In this document: piece by piece, positions 44,012-52,476 of the stretch
Position numbering within the stretch: the first letter of the stretch is position 1
How the letters are laid out: the number at the start of each line of letters is the position of its first letter
NCBI RefSeq assembly: GCF_014201465.1
Contig: NZ_JACHEP010000002.1
Location: 248,001 to 312,000 of the forward strand
Source of the DNA: Anoxybacteroides tepidamans
GTDB lineage: Bacteria > Bacillota > Bacilli > Bacillales > Anoxybacillaceae
Length of the DNA: 64,000 nucleotides
Direction: 5' to 3'
Notes under the pieces: model-generated
Databases searched by the model: none
What the model was told of the DNA's origin: nothing
What the model saw: only the letters and a program-made list of their open reading frames with translations
Translations under genes and position numbers: made by a program

Positions 44012-44635
44012 TTATTTTCCAATGAACATTTGCGTCCAATAATGACCATATGAGCCGCCTTTCGCGTACCCAACACCGATATGGGTAAAATCTTTGTTCA
44101 AAATATTAGCTCGATGTCCTGGGCTGTTCATCCAAGCATTGATCACTTCTTGGGGCGTCTGTTGGCCCGCTGCAATGTTTTCTGCCGCTGTGCGATAACT
44201 AATTCCAAAATTTTTGATCATCGTAAATGGCGAGCCGTACGTCGGAGATTGATGCGAAAAATAATTTTTATTGCGCATATCGGCTGATTTATAGCGTGCG
44301 ACACGCGCTAATTGCCAATCGATTTGCAGTGGCGGCAATCCGTACTTCGCTCGCTGTTGATTGGTTAAACGTACCACTTCGTTTTCAATTTGTTTCACAT
44401 CATCTAAAATCGGAACATATACCTTTTGACCGGGATAAATTAAGTGAGGGTTGGAAAATTGCGGATTTGCTTCAATAATTTCTGAAAGCCCTACTTGATA
44501 ACGAACCGCAATTTTCCATAAACTATCCCCAGGTTGAACGACATAAGTCGTCGTTCCTTGACCGTAAACGTTTAGTGGAACGCTTACACTGAACATGATG
44601 GCGCTAAACAATAAAAGCAGCAAAACTTTTTTCAT
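44012..44635 (-). CDS. Secreted LysM and CAP-domain protein (YkwD-like)
   Basis: A 207-aa secreted protein: signal peptide (VLLLLLFSAIMFSVSVPLNVYG), one LysM peptidoglycan-binding domain (TTYVVQPGDSLWKIAVRYQVG, ending YPGQKVYVPI) and a C-terminal CAP domain (ARYKSADMRNKNYFSHQSPTYG, AENIAAGQQTPQEVINAWMNSPGHRANILN, HIGVGYAKGG). The LysM would hold it at the cell wall. Related proteins are made in sporulation or stress in bacilli, but no promoter here decides this. The ATG at 44635 follows AGGAGG. Together with ylbC it flanks ylbB. Confidence 0.9.
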   Translation of the reverse strand: MKKVLLLLLFSAIMFSVSVPLNVYGQGTTTYVVQPGDSLWKIAVRYQVGLSEIIEANPQFSNPHLIYPGQKVYVPILDDVKQIENEVVRLTNQQRAKYGLPPLQIDWQLARVARYKSADMRNKNYFSHQSPTYGSPFTMIKNFGISYRTAAENIAAGQQTPQEVINAWMNSPGHRANILNKDFTHIGVGYAKGGSYGHYWTQMFIGK

Positions 44636-44818
44636 CACTTTTCTCCTCCTTTCGCTTTTTAGTTTCACCAAAATAGAAAAAAAATGACGAATACAGTAAA
44701 AAATTTTTTCTCGGTATGAACTCGAATTCGAAGTATTGATTGAAAGTTGAACGCTTTCATAATATTATAGATGAAGGAGTGTTTTTATTTATCGGGATAT
44801 TGTAGGAGGGAATATGTA

Positions 44819-45178
44819 ATGAAATTTGAAAACACGGGAATTGAGAATCAAACAGCAGAATTGTCCCGCTTAGATGAGTTAATGGAAAGCTTAGGATTCG
44901 TACGTGCAGGCCAATGGGATTATGAGCGCGTTACATACGATCGTAAATTCGAAATGAAAGGCGACGTATACTATCTCCGCGTGCAAGGCTATGCGATTGA
45001 AGGCGAAGTCGACACGCGCTATGCGTTGATTAAATTGCTCCCCCCGCTTCTCGGAAAACATTATTATCCACACGGTGTTGAATATGGCGAAGGAGAAAAC
45101 TTCCCATCTTCATTAGTCAGCCAATGCCAAAGCATTTTAGCACAAGTAAAAGAAGGATTAGCCAAAATCAACGCATGA
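44819..45178 (+). CDS. ylbA: YugN-like family protein YlbA
   Basis: A 119-aa protein of the YugN-like family: GQWDYERVTYDRKFEM, YYLRVQGYAIEGEVD and LIKLLPPLLGKHYYPHGVEYG are the conserved blocks. Function unknown. The ATG at 44819 follows AGGAGGG by 8 nt; the upstream frame to 44771 lacks an SD. It is monocistronic and ends in a terminator that overlaps its last codons. Confidence 0.88.
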   Translation: MKFENTGIENQTAELSRLDELMESLGFVRAGQWDYERVTYDRKFEMKGDVYYLRVQGYAIEGEVDTRYALIKLLPPLLGKHYYPHGVEYGEGENFPSSLVSQCQSILAQVKEGLAKINA

Positions 45179-45203
45179 GTGATTCTCATGCGTTGATTTT
45201 TTA
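45167..45203 (+). terminator. Intrinsic terminator overlapping the ylbA stop
   Basis: ATCAACGCATGAG and CTCATGCGTTGAT around a 5-nt loop, then TTTTTT. The left arm contains the last ylbA codons and its TGA. Confidence 0.9.
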
Positions 45204-45204
45204 A

Positions 45205-45495
45205 TTACGCAATCCTTTTTACGATAATATGAACTTGTTGAACCGTAAACGGAGTCATCATCCCGATTTCATTTACAATTTGTTCCTGTAATTTCTTACA
45301 TATCGGAATAATCTCAGCCCCGTATTTCATCACAACTGCAACCGTGATTGTACAATGATTATTTGCGGCAAGCAACACCTCGATAACGGTTTCTTCTGCC
45401 ACTATTCCTTCTTGCTCTTTTACACACATCATCACAATCGTCACCAACGTCGAATACGCAACATTAGATCGACGCAATCGAACCGCTTCCCTCAT
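45205..45495 (-). CDS. Short Asp23/Gls24-like protein
   Basis: A 96-aa protein resembling the Asp23/YqhY alpha/beta domain without the usual acidic or basic tails: AYSTLVTIVMMCVKEQEGIV, IEVLLAANNHCTITVAVVMKYGAEIIPICKKLQEQIVNEI and FTVQQVHIIVKRI. In Firmicutes Asp23 proteins are membrane-associated envelope-stress or acetyl-CoA-carboxylase-linked factors. The assignment is by pattern only. The ATG at 45495 follows GGGAGG by 6 nt. It lies between convergent ylbA and the cta terminator. Confidence 0.65.
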   Translation of the reverse strand: MREAVRLRRSNVAYSTLVTIVMMCVKEQEGIVAEETVIEVLLAANNHCTITVAVVMKYGAEIIPICKKLQEQIVNEIGMMTPFTVQQVHIIVKRIA

Positions 45496-45558
45496 CGTTT
45501 CCCTCCCCCAAATCAATATTTTTATTATATGCCGTCTGTCCCTCTCTGTTCCCTAGAA

Positions 45559-45584
45559 TAAAAAACCCGACATTTATGTCGGGT
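45559..45584 (-). terminator. Intrinsic terminator at the end of ctaG-ctaM
   Basis: ACCCGACAT-AA-ATGTCGGGT followed by six T on the minus strand, just past the stop at 45588. Confidence 0.92.
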
Positions 45585-45587
45585 CAT

Positions 45588-46055
45588 CTAAAATCCTAAA
45601 ATCGCTTTGATCATCGATGTTGTTTCGCCACCACGATAAAACACGTAAAGGAGCAAATAGACGACAACGCCGGTCACCGCTGTAAAAAACCAAATCACAC
45701 TTGTAATCGGACCTAACTTTTTATGCTTGATGAGATTGTTCTTTAGGCCTGTTAACAGCGTAACGATTCCAAAAACAGCTCCGACGGTCGCTAAGAAAAT
45801 ATGGAACACTAAGAAAATCGTATAATATATTTTAATGTTATCTGGTCCACCAAAACTTGTATTACCAACAAATATTGTTCTTGATAAATAAATGAGAAAG
45901 AACAATAGCGCAAAAGCGGCTGCCCAGAGCATTACTTTTTTATGAGCCTCTATGTTTCTTTTTCGAATGAGATACCATCCATACGCTACGAGCGCAGCAC
46001 TAATCACAATGCAACTTGTACTAATGGTGGGCAAAAGCGGCAGTGAATATTCCAT
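45588..46055 (-). CDS. ctaM: DUF420 membrane protein, CtaM-like cytochrome oxidase assembly factor
   Basis: A 155-aa DUF420 protein with four or five membrane helices and conserved histidines (EAHKKVMLWAAAFALLFFLIYLSRTIF, FHIFLATVGAVFGIVTL). CtaM of Staphylococcus and YozB of Bacillus belong to this family and are needed for heme A-type oxidase assembly. Its position directly after ctaG supports the same role. The symbol is given by family, not by proven orthology. Confidence 0.82.
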   Translation of the reverse strand: MEYSLPLLPTISTSCIVISAALVAYGWYLIRKRNIEAHKKVMLWAAAFALLFFLIYLSRTIFVGNTSFGGPDNIKIYYTIFLVFHIFLATVGAVFGIVTLLTGLKNNLIKHKKLGPITSVIWFFTAVTGVVVYLLLYVFYRGGETTSMIKAILGF

Positions 46056-46086
46056 GTCCTTTTCCTCACTTTATTTTTATTTATAA

Positions 46087-46992
46087 TTATGATTCGGAAG
46101 GATGCGGTGATGCAATCGTTTCTAACCGCTCCTTCTCTCTCTCTTTTTGATACCATTCAATGAAAATAAAGAACAACATCGTTCCATACACAATTTCTTG
46201 AATAATTTTCATTAAGACGCCGCCGAGCTGTTGATCGTGAAGGAGCGACATCGATAAAAACATTTCCGGCCCCGTTAAATGCAAAGAAGCTAACGTCCCT
46301 TTTGGCACGCATAGCTGAAGGGCGTTTAACCATGCTTGTGGATCAGAAAACGTTTTATATAAAGGTGTATCCGCAAAAATAATAAGGGTACATGCAGGGG
46401 TTAGCAACACACCATTAGCAAAAATATACCCAACTTTTTTAATACCTGAAAGCGTTTGCCACTCTGATAGTTTGTTGACGATCGGCCACCACATAAACCA
46501 TGCGGCAATGAAAATGATAGTCGTAACGACCGCATGGTAAATCATATTCGTTTTAATGGCGTCAAAAATAAACGGGACATGGTAAAACGAAAACAATCCG
46601 TTAAATAGCAAAAGAGAAATAAGCGGCTTTGTAAATAACGAAAACAACTGCTTAATTGCTCGTATGCGAAACAGCTTTTCATACATCCAATTCGGAATCC
46701 CTAAAATCAAACATTGCGGAATAATTAAATATAAAATCGCCATTTGCGTCATATGCACGCTAAACATTAGATGGCCAAGCAAATCGATCGGCGATCCTTT
46801 GATCACATAAAGCAAGAAAAGCCCTACAAAAAAATATGCTTTTTGTTTCATCGGCGGTGGCCCTTCTGTCGTAAATTTCTCACGCCACGGCCCGACCGCC
46901 AATAAATAAAACAGTGCGACGAGCAATAACGCTCCTAGAAAAAACGGGCTCCATAACGCCATAAAACCAAACATTTGCAATGATGTAATCAT
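46087..46992 (-). CDS. ctaG: Cytochrome caa3 oxidase assembly factor CtaG
   Basis: A 301-aa membrane protein of the CtaG/DUF1404-like family (caa3_CtaG), about seven helices. Conserved features: LLYVIKGSPIDLLGHLMFSVHMTQMAILYL with histidines thought to handle copper, WMWWPIVNKL, and LTPACTLIIFADTPLYKTF. It is needed for active caa3 oxidase in B. subtilis. The ATG at 46992 follows GAGAGAGGTG by 6 nt. A terminator separates it from ctaF, so it may be transcribed with ctaM from its own promoter (TATAAT at 47018-47013). Confidence 0.92.
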   Translation of the reverse strand: MITSLQMFGFMALWSPFFLGALLLVALFYLLAVGPWREKFTTEGPPPMKQKAYFFVGLFLLYVIKGSPIDLLGHLMFSVHMTQMAILYLIIPQCLILGIPNWMYEKLFRIRAIKQLFSLFTKPLISLLLFNGLFSFYHVPFIFDAIKTNMIYHAVVTTIIFIAAWFMWWPIVNKLSEWQTLSGIKKVGYIFANGVLLTPACTLIIFADTPLYKTFSDPQAWLNALQLCVPKGTLASLHLTGPEMFLSMSLLHDQQLGGVLMKIIQEIVYGTMLFFIFIEWYQKEREKERLETIASPHPSES

Positions 46993-47012
46993 ACTCTCAC
47001 CTCTCTCCATTC

Positions 47013-47018
47013 ATTATA
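47013..47018 (-). promoter_or_regulatory. -10 box of a candidate ctaG promoter
   Basis: A perfect TATAAT on the minus strand, 21 nt before the ctaG ATG; TGGACA lies 19 nt upstream of it, a long spacer. It fits with the terminator that follows ctaF. Confidence 0.4.
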
Positions 47019-47065
47019 CTATAATACACCGAGCGTTTGTCCATTAATGAGCGCTTCATCATACG

Positions 47066-47098
47066 AAAAAGGAAATCAGCATACGCCGATTTCCTTTT
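47066..47098 (-). terminator. Terminator between ctaF and ctaG
   Basis: AAAGGAAATCGGC and GCTGATTTCCTTT around GTAT, with TT and an interrupted tail on the minus strand. It is likely partial, setting ctaG and ctaM below ctaBCDEF. Confidence 0.75.
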
Positions 47099-47103
47099 GT
47101 CTA

Positions 47104-47436
47104 TTACCACCAAACAACGGTCATAAACGCCCAAACCGTTAAAAACGCAACAAGCACACCGCCATAAAGAAAGAGCGCCGGAAGTTCATGTCCTTTGTGA
47201 CTCATATGCATAAAGTAATACAATTGGAACGCGACTTGTACAACCGCAAGAAGTAAAATAAATGGAACAGAAAACCAATGTGAAAATTCGTCATAACCGA
47301 CCGCAAAGAAAGCAACTAACGTTAGTGCAATCATTAGGATAAACGAGATGACCTGGTGTTTCATTTCTTCCGCATTTTTTTTGCGGCGGTATGCTAAGTC
47401 CACATTTGGGTTGCCTGTATTCGTCTGATTCGCCAT
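47104..47436 (-). CDS. ctaF: Cytochrome caa3 oxidase subunit IV
   Basis: A 110-aa subunit with three membrane helices of the prokaryotic cytochrome c oxidase subunit IV family: VISFILMIALTLVAFFAVGY, FILLLAVVQVAFQLYYFMHMSHKGHE (the MHMSHKG stretch is typical) and LFLYGGVLVAFLTVWAFMTV. It starts 4 nt after the ctaE stop. Confidence 0.95.
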   Translation of the reverse strand: MANQTNTGNPNVDLAYRRKKNAEEMKHQVISFILMIALTLVAFFAVGYDEFSHWFSVPFILLLAVVQVAFQLYYFMHMSHKGHELPALFLYGGVLVAFLTVWAFMTVVWW

Positions 47437-47440
47437 ACAA

Positions 47441-48061
47441 TCACCCCACCATTCCCATTAAGTATACAACGGTAAAAATGAACACCCATACAACGTCAAT
47501 GAAGTGCCAATATAAACTTGCGACATAAAACTTCGGTGCGTTGTATAGATCCAAGCCTCGTTTCGCGTTGCGAATCATTAACGTCAAAATCCATAATAAA
47601 CCGAACGCCACGTGGGCACCGTGCGTACCAACTAGCGTGTAAAACGAAGATGCAAAGGCGCTTTTCGTAAACACGTGTCCTTCACGGACGTATTCATTAA
47701 ACTCAAAAATCTCAAGACCTAAAAAGCCTGCACCTAATAACACTGTAATCCCAAACCAAAGCTGCATTTTTTTAAAGTCAAAATTTTTCATGTGATAAAT
47801 CGCATATACACTCGTCAAGCTGCTCGTTAATAAAAGCATCGTTGCCACAAATACAAGCGGCATTTTAAACAGTTCTTCGGCAGATGGTCCACCTGCTGTC
47901 TTATCTCTCAACGCTAAATAAGTAGCAAAGAGGGAGGCGAAGAGAACCGTCTCTCCCCCTAAGAATAACCAGAAACCTAAAAATTTATTTTTCCCTTCGA
48001 GGGTGGCTTTTTCAGGCGACGCAGGGAACGTTTCTGCTGTTAATTTTTCTTCAACATGCAT
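47441..48061 (-). CDS. ctaE: Cytochrome caa3 oxidase subunit III
   Basis: A 206-aa subunit III with five membrane helices: FLGFWLFLGGETVLFASLFATYLAL (with the conserved Glu), TSVYAIYHMK, GFLGLEIFEFNEYV, TLVGTHGAHVAFGLLWI and FYVASLYWHFIDVVWVFIFTVVYLMG, the last two holding the conserved His residues. The ATG at 48061 lies next to the ctaD stop and follows TAAGG by 6 nt; longer frames read into ctaD. Confidence 0.96.
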   Translation of the reverse strand: MHVEEKLTAETFPASPEKATLEGKNKFLGFWLFLGGETVLFASLFATYLALRDKTAGGPSAEELFKMPLVFVATMLLLTSSLTSVYAIYHMKNFDFKKMQLWFGITVLLGAGFLGLEIFEFNEYVREGHVFTKSAFASSFYTLVGTHGAHVAFGLLWILTLMIRNAKRGLDLYNAPKFYVASLYWHFIDVVWVFIFTVVYLMGMVG

Positions 48062-48062
48062 A

Positions 48063-49928
48063 TTATGCCTTAACCCCCTTTTCCGCTTCAAGAACTTCTT
48101 CTTTATGAATGTGGAATCCGTGGTCATCGATGACAGAACGCAAGAACATCGAGCCGAGCGTGATCAATAACCCACCAATTCCTACGAACAATCCCCAAGA
48201 ATATTCATTATGGTACATAAATCCAAATGCGGCAATAAATAACCCGAGCGAAATGATAAACGGTAAAATTGACGGGTTAGGCATATGAATATCACCGAGC
48301 GGTTCGGCAGGTGTCAATCCTTTTTTACCTTCCATTTTTTCAATCCAAAGCGCATCTAATCCGCGCACAAGCGGAGTTTGCGCAAAGTTATATTCCGGCG
48401 GCGGCGAAGCAACCGCCCATTCAAGCGTACGTCCATCTCCCCATGCATCCGCTTCCGCTTTTTGTCCTTTTGCCGTTGTAATCACAACGTTTACTAAAAG
48501 AACGATCGTTGCAGCTGCCATGAAAAAGGCGCCAACTGTACTGATCAAGTTACCTGTTTCAAGTCCTTGGCCAGGCAAGTACGTAAAGACGCGGCGTGGC
48601 ATTCCCATTAAACCAAGGAAATGCTGAATAAAGAACGTTAAATGGAATCCGATAAAGAACAACCAGAACGTAATTTTTCCAAGCGTCTCGTTCAACATTT
48701 TACCGAACATTTTTGGCCACCAGTAGTGAGCCCCCGCTAAGAGTGCGAATACAACCCCACCAACAATAACGTAGTGGAAATGCGCAACAACGAAATAGCT
48801 ATCATGATATTGATAGTCCGCTGCTGCTGCTGCATTCATGACACCTGTGACGCCCCCCATAACGAACGATGGGATAAACGCAACCGCATACAACATTGGC
48901 GTTGTGAAACGAATGTTTCCACCCCACATCGTAAAGAGCCAGTTGAAAATTTTAATACCAGTTGGAACCGCAATCGCCATTGTCGCAACGGCGAAAATCG
49001 CATTCGCAATTGGTCCCATACCAACTGTAAACATATGGTGAGCCCATACCATGAAGCCTAAAAAGCCGATTAACACCGTCGCAAACACCATTGAAGAATA
49101 TCCGAATAAGCGTTTTTTCGAAAACGTCGCAAAAATTTCCGAGAAAATGCCGAATGCCGGCAACACTAAAATATATACTTCCGGGTGACCGAAAATCCAG
49201 AATAAGTGCTCCCAAATAATCGTGTTTCCGCCTCCGGCAGGGTTATAGAAGTTGCCGCCAAACAACCGGTCCATCATCATGAAAATTAAACCGACAGTAA
49301 GCGGAGGAAACGCAAATAAAATGAGCGCAGATGTAACAAACGTTGCCCATGTGAACATCGGCATGCGCATATACGTCATTCCAGGTGCACGCATGTTAAT
49401 AATCGTAACAAGGAAGTTAATACCACCCATTAATGTTCCAAACCCAGAAATTTGCAAACCGAGCACATAAAAGTCAATGCCGTGTCCCGGTGATTCGAGC
49501 GACAACGATGCATAAGAAGTCCACCCAGCATCAGGCGCTCCACCTAAAAACCACGACAAATTGAGGAAAACTCCTCCGAAAAAGAACAACCAGAAACCTA
49601 GCGCGTTTAAAAATGGGAACGCAACGTCACGCGCACCAATTTGAATCGGCACAACAGCGTTCATCATCGCAAACACAAGCGGCATCGCTGCCAAGAAAAT
49701 CATCGTCGTACCATGCATCGTTAACACTTGGTTATATAGACCGCCAACTAAAAAGTCGTTGTTCGGCTTCGCAAGCTGAATACGAATAAATAGCGCTTCA
49801 AGACCACCAATGAGGAAGAAAAAGCCGCCGGCAATTAAATAAAGGATGGCGATTTTCTTATGGTCGACCGTTGTAAGGTAGTCCCAAATTACAGCGCCGA
49901 CACCCTTTTTACGAGCTAACGTACTCAC
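48063..49928 (-). CDS. ctaD: Cytochrome caa3 oxidase subunit I
   Basis: Catalytic heme A/CuB subunit of the caa3-type oxidase, 621 aa, with 12-14 membrane helices. Heme and copper ligands are in view: TMHGTTMIFL (heme A His), FWIFGHPEVYILVLPAFGIFSE (CuB His and the cross-linked Tyr), MVWAHHMFTVG (CuB His pair) and HYVIVGGVVFALLAGAHYW / VAHFHYVIVGG (heme a3 and a His). The GTG start at 49928 follows GGAGG by 7 nt. It is cotranscribed with ctaC and ctaE. Confidence 0.98.
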   Translation of the reverse strand: MSTLARKKGVGAVIWDYLTTVDHKKIAILYLIAGGFFFLIGGLEALFIRIQLAKPNNDFLVGGLYNQVLTMHGTTMIFLAAMPLVFAMMNAVVPIQIGARDVAFPFLNALGFWLFFFGGVFLNLSWFLGGAPDAGWTSYASLSLESPGHGIDFYVLGLQISGFGTLMGGINFLVTIINMRAPGMTYMRMPMFTWATFVTSALILFAFPPLTVGLIFMMMDRLFGGNFYNPAGGGNTIIWEHLFWIFGHPEVYILVLPAFGIFSEIFATFSKKRLFGYSSMVFATVLIGFLGFMVWAHHMFTVGMGPIANAIFAVATMAIAVPTGIKIFNWLFTMWGGNIRFTTPMLYAVAFIPSFVMGGVTGVMNAAAAADYQYHDSYFVVAHFHYVIVGGVVFALLAGAHYWWPKMFGKMLNETLGKITFWLFFIGFHLTFFIQHFLGLMGMPRRVFTYLPGQGLETGNLISTVGAFFMAAATIVLLVNVVITTAKGQKAEADAWGDGRTLEWAVASPPPEYNFAQTPLVRGLDALWIEKMEGKKGLTPAEPLGDIHMPNPSILPFIISLGLFIAAFGFMYHNEYSWGLFVGIGGLLITLGSMFLRSVIDDHGFHIHKEEVLEAEKGVKA

Positions 49929-49963
49929 GATTTAACCTCCCTTTTTAATATAAATCCCCTTGA

Positions 49964-51031
49964 TTACTCCACTTTCAAGCTCATTAAATATTTTGTTAAC
50001 GCATTAATTTGTTCATCTGTTAAGTTTCCGTATGTACCTGTCATTTTGTTGCCAGGCTTCACACTGTCAGGATCTTTCAACCATTTCTTTAAGTTTTCTT
50101 CATTATGTTCCAAAACTCCAGCAATGCGCGTACGATCGCCGAAATTCGCTAAGTTTGGTGCCGTACGGGCTTGCTCTGGACGGTTATCTACCGGACTAAC
50201 GGCATGGCAACCGATACAGCTTTTGTTAAAGATCGCTTCGCCTTCTTTTGCGACAGAGTCCGTTACAACTGGTTTCGCATTTTTCATTTTTTCTACCCAT
50301 TGATCGAACTCTTCTCTAGGAAGCGGCTTCACTTTGAAGTCCATTAACGCATGGGAAGGACCGCAAAGCTCTGCGCATTTTCCGTAGAAAATGCCTCCTG
50401 CTTCATCTGTCGCTTTTTGATCAAACTCTAGCCAAAACTGATTTTTGTTTTCAACGTTCGTATCCATTTTTCCGCCGACAGCAGGAATCCAGAACGAATG
50501 CTTTACGTCAGAAGCTTTTAAGTTAAAATATACTCGTTCATTTGTCGGAACGACTAAGTCTTGGCTTGTAATAATGCCGTAGTCAGGATATTCAAACTCC
50601 CACCAGTAAAGATTAGCACGTACGTTGACAACAACTATGTTTTTATCGCGCTTTTCTTTATTCATTGGCTTTACATCCGCAAGCTTAAACGTCGCTGAAA
50701 CCGTCGGAACTGCCAAAATGATCAGCAGCAAAATCGGAATGACAGTCCAAATAATTTCAAGCTTATGACTTCCTTCCACTTGCTTCGGAATTTTCTTTTC
50801 TTCGCCTTTACGTTGCCGGAAGCGAATGACAACATAGACAAAGATAATCGTTACAACGATAATAACGAGAACCATAATGGCCGTACTGAGCAGCATGAGC
50901 GAATACTGCATATCTGCTACTTCACCGGCTGGCTGAAGCGTTGATAAAAACGGCTTACCACAGCCAGCTAATAGAAGCGCAATTACACTAAAAAGAGAAA
51001 ATAAGCGCCAATTGAGTAGCCATTTCTTCAT
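49964..51031 (-). CDS. ctaC: Cytochrome caa3 oxidase subunit II with cytochrome c domain
   Basis: A 355-aa lipoprotein: signal peptide with lipobox LLAGC, two membrane helices (LMLLSTAIMVLVIIVVTIIFVYVVIRF and LEIIWTVIPILLLIILAVPTVSATF), a cupredoxin domain with the CuA ligands (CAELCGPSHALM, with the upstream His in VKHSFWIP) and a C-terminal cytochrome c domain with heme motif CIGCH and axial Met in GNKMTGTYG. This fusion defines the caa3 type. First structural gene after ctaB. Confidence 0.97.
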   Translation of the reverse strand: MKKWLLNWRLFSLFSVIALLLAGCGKPFLSTLQPAGEVADMQYSLMLLSTAIMVLVIIVVTIIFVYVVIRFRQRKGEEKKIPKQVEGSHKLEIIWTVIPILLLIILAVPTVSATFKLADVKPMNKEKRDKNIVVVNVRANLYWWEFEYPDYGIITSQDLVVPTNERVYFNLKASDVKHSFWIPAVGGKMDTNVENKNQFWLEFDQKATDEAGGIFYGKCAELCGPSHALMDFKVKPLPREEFDQWVEKMKNAKPVVTDSVAKEGEAIFNKSCIGCHAVSPVDNRPEQARTAPNLANFGDRTRIAGVLEHNEENLKKWLKDPDSVKPGNKMTGTYGNLTDEQINALTKYLMSLKVE

Positions 51032-51113
51032 AGCCTAATCAAACCCCTCTTTCAATTTAAATAAAATATATAAATTCTTTCTCTAAAAATATAGAAAGAA
51101 TTATAAACCATTT

Positions 51114-52034
51114 TTAATCAATGGAAGCAATCACCATTGTGACAAACAAAATCGTTAAGTAGTTCAACGAATAAATAAACATCCATTTGGCCCACTTCAA
51201 ATCATCTTTCATTTTAAAGCCATAAAGCCCTAACGCGAGCCATCCGACATTTAATAACGTAGCAATGACGAGAAACGGAATGCCTAGCGAAAACAAATAA
51301 AATGGAAGCGGCAACAAGCAGGCAACCCACACGACAATTTGCCGCTTTGTCATCGCAAATCCATGGACAACCGGCAACATCGGAATTCCCGCTGCGCGAT
51401 ATTCCTCACACCGCTTCATCGCTAGCGCTAAAAAGTGCGGCGGCTGCCACAAAAACATCAACAAGAATAAAACAAGTGGCACAACATGAAAATGCGGATC
51501 AACAGCCGTCCAGCCAATCACAGGCGGCACAGCGCCAGAGATGCTGCCAATGACGGTGTTTAACGTATTGCTCCGCTTTGACCACATCGTATATAAAAAC
51601 ACATATGTGATAACACCGATCAATCCAATAACAGCAGCCGTGACCGTTGTCATTAACAAACTAATAGTTCCTATAACTGTAAGAAAAATACCTAGCCATA
51701 GAACGCGCTTTGGCTCCATCGTCCCTTTGACAGTCGGTCTTGTTTTCGTTCTCTCCATTAAATGGTCGATATCACGGTCAATAAAGTTATTCAAACTACA
51801 AGCTCCTGCAATAATAAGAGCCGAACCAAAAAGAGTAAAAAAAACTGTTTGGAGATTTTCTAAAAAACCTTCTCCCATAAAATAAAACGCTAACCATAAT
51901 CCGGTGAACGTCGTAATTAAATTGGAGTTTACAATACCAATTTTAATGACAGAAAAAAAATCTTTCCAAACGGTCGTTACTTGTATATTTTGCGGTGTTT
52001 CACCTACTTGAGAAGCCGCTTCATTTGCCACCAT
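51114..52034 (-). CDS. ctaB: Protoheme IX farnesyltransferase (heme O synthase)
   Basis: UbiA-family prenyltransferase that converts heme B to heme O. The 306-aa protein has about nine membrane helices and the Asp-rich motif [23 protein letters not shown], plus the second conserved loop ([20 protein letters not shown]). The ATG at 52034 follows AAGGAGG by 5 nt. It heads the ctaBCDEF operon and is divergent from ctaA, which acts next in heme A synthesis. Confidence 0.96.
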   Translation of the reverse strand: MVANEAASQVGETPQNIQVTTVWKDFFSVIKIGIVNSNLITTFTGLWLAFYFMGEGFLENLQTVFFTLFGSALIIAGACSLNNFIDRDIDHLMERTKTRPTVKGTMEPKRVLWLGIFLTVIGTISLLMTTVTAAVIGLIGVITYVFLYTMWSKRSNTLNTVIGSISGAVPPVIGWTAVDPHFHVVPLVLFLLMFLWQPPHFLALAMKRCEEYRAAGIPMLPVVHGFAMTKRQIVVWVACLLPLPFYLFSLGIPFLVIATLLNVGWLALGLYGFKMKDDLKWAKWMFIYSLNYLTILFVTMVIASID

Positions 52035-52081
52035 TTATTCCTCCTTCATACCGCGCTTCCTTCCTGAAGCGACAGGCAACA

Positions 52082-52095
52082 TGAATACGTTTTCA
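52082..52095. promoter_or_regulatory. Candidate CcpA cre site in the ctaB leader
   Basis: TGAATACGTTTTCA, on the minus strand TGAAAACGTATTCA, agrees with the cre consensus TGWAARCGYTWNCW at all but one position and is nearly palindromic. It lies 48-61 nt before the ctaB start. CcpA control of the cta genes is known in B. subtilis. It occupies part of the 442-nt ctaB-ctaA gap, whose middle is very AT-rich with repeated TTTTTGA/TTGAAC motifs that I cannot assign. Confidence 0.55.
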
Positions 52096-52375
52096 ACCGT
52101 TTAACGAGTCCTAACGTATTTTAACACATTTTTTATGATTAATATAAGCCATAAAGTTCCTTTCTCTATATATTAAATCACATTTTTTTGACGAATTGTG
52201 AACTTTTTTTGAACAATTTGTGTCAAAAATTCGACCAAATTGTCACCACCTTAGATGCACCCATTAATATTTCTAGCAAACTCACGAGTAACATTCAATA
52301 TTTTTTACAATAATAAAGTTAATAAATATTCATTTGTTTTTCATCTTTTGTATGTTGTAAAATGATGTTACCTAT

Positions 52376-52382
52376 TGTCGAA
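52376..52382 (+). promoter_or_regulatory. Perfect 0A box upstream of the ctaA promoter
   Basis: TGTCGAA matches the Spo0A box exactly and lies one base upstream of the -35 of the predicted ctaA promoter. It may be a chance match; no neighbouring second box was seen. Confidence 0.35.
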
Positions 52383-52383
52383 A

Positions 52384-52412
52384 TTGCTCTTATCGCTTGT
52401 TTCGTGTAAGAT
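52384..52412 (+). promoter_or_regulatory. Predicted sigmaA promoter of ctaA
   Basis: TTGCTC (52384-52389), 17 nt, TAAGAT (52407-52412), about 65 nt before the TTG start of ctaA. Four of six and five of six consensus bases. Confidence 0.5.
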
Positions 52413-52476
52413 AAACGTATACTTTACTAGATTATTGACAAAATTAATACTTTCCAATACAAGTAGGTGAAGAATT

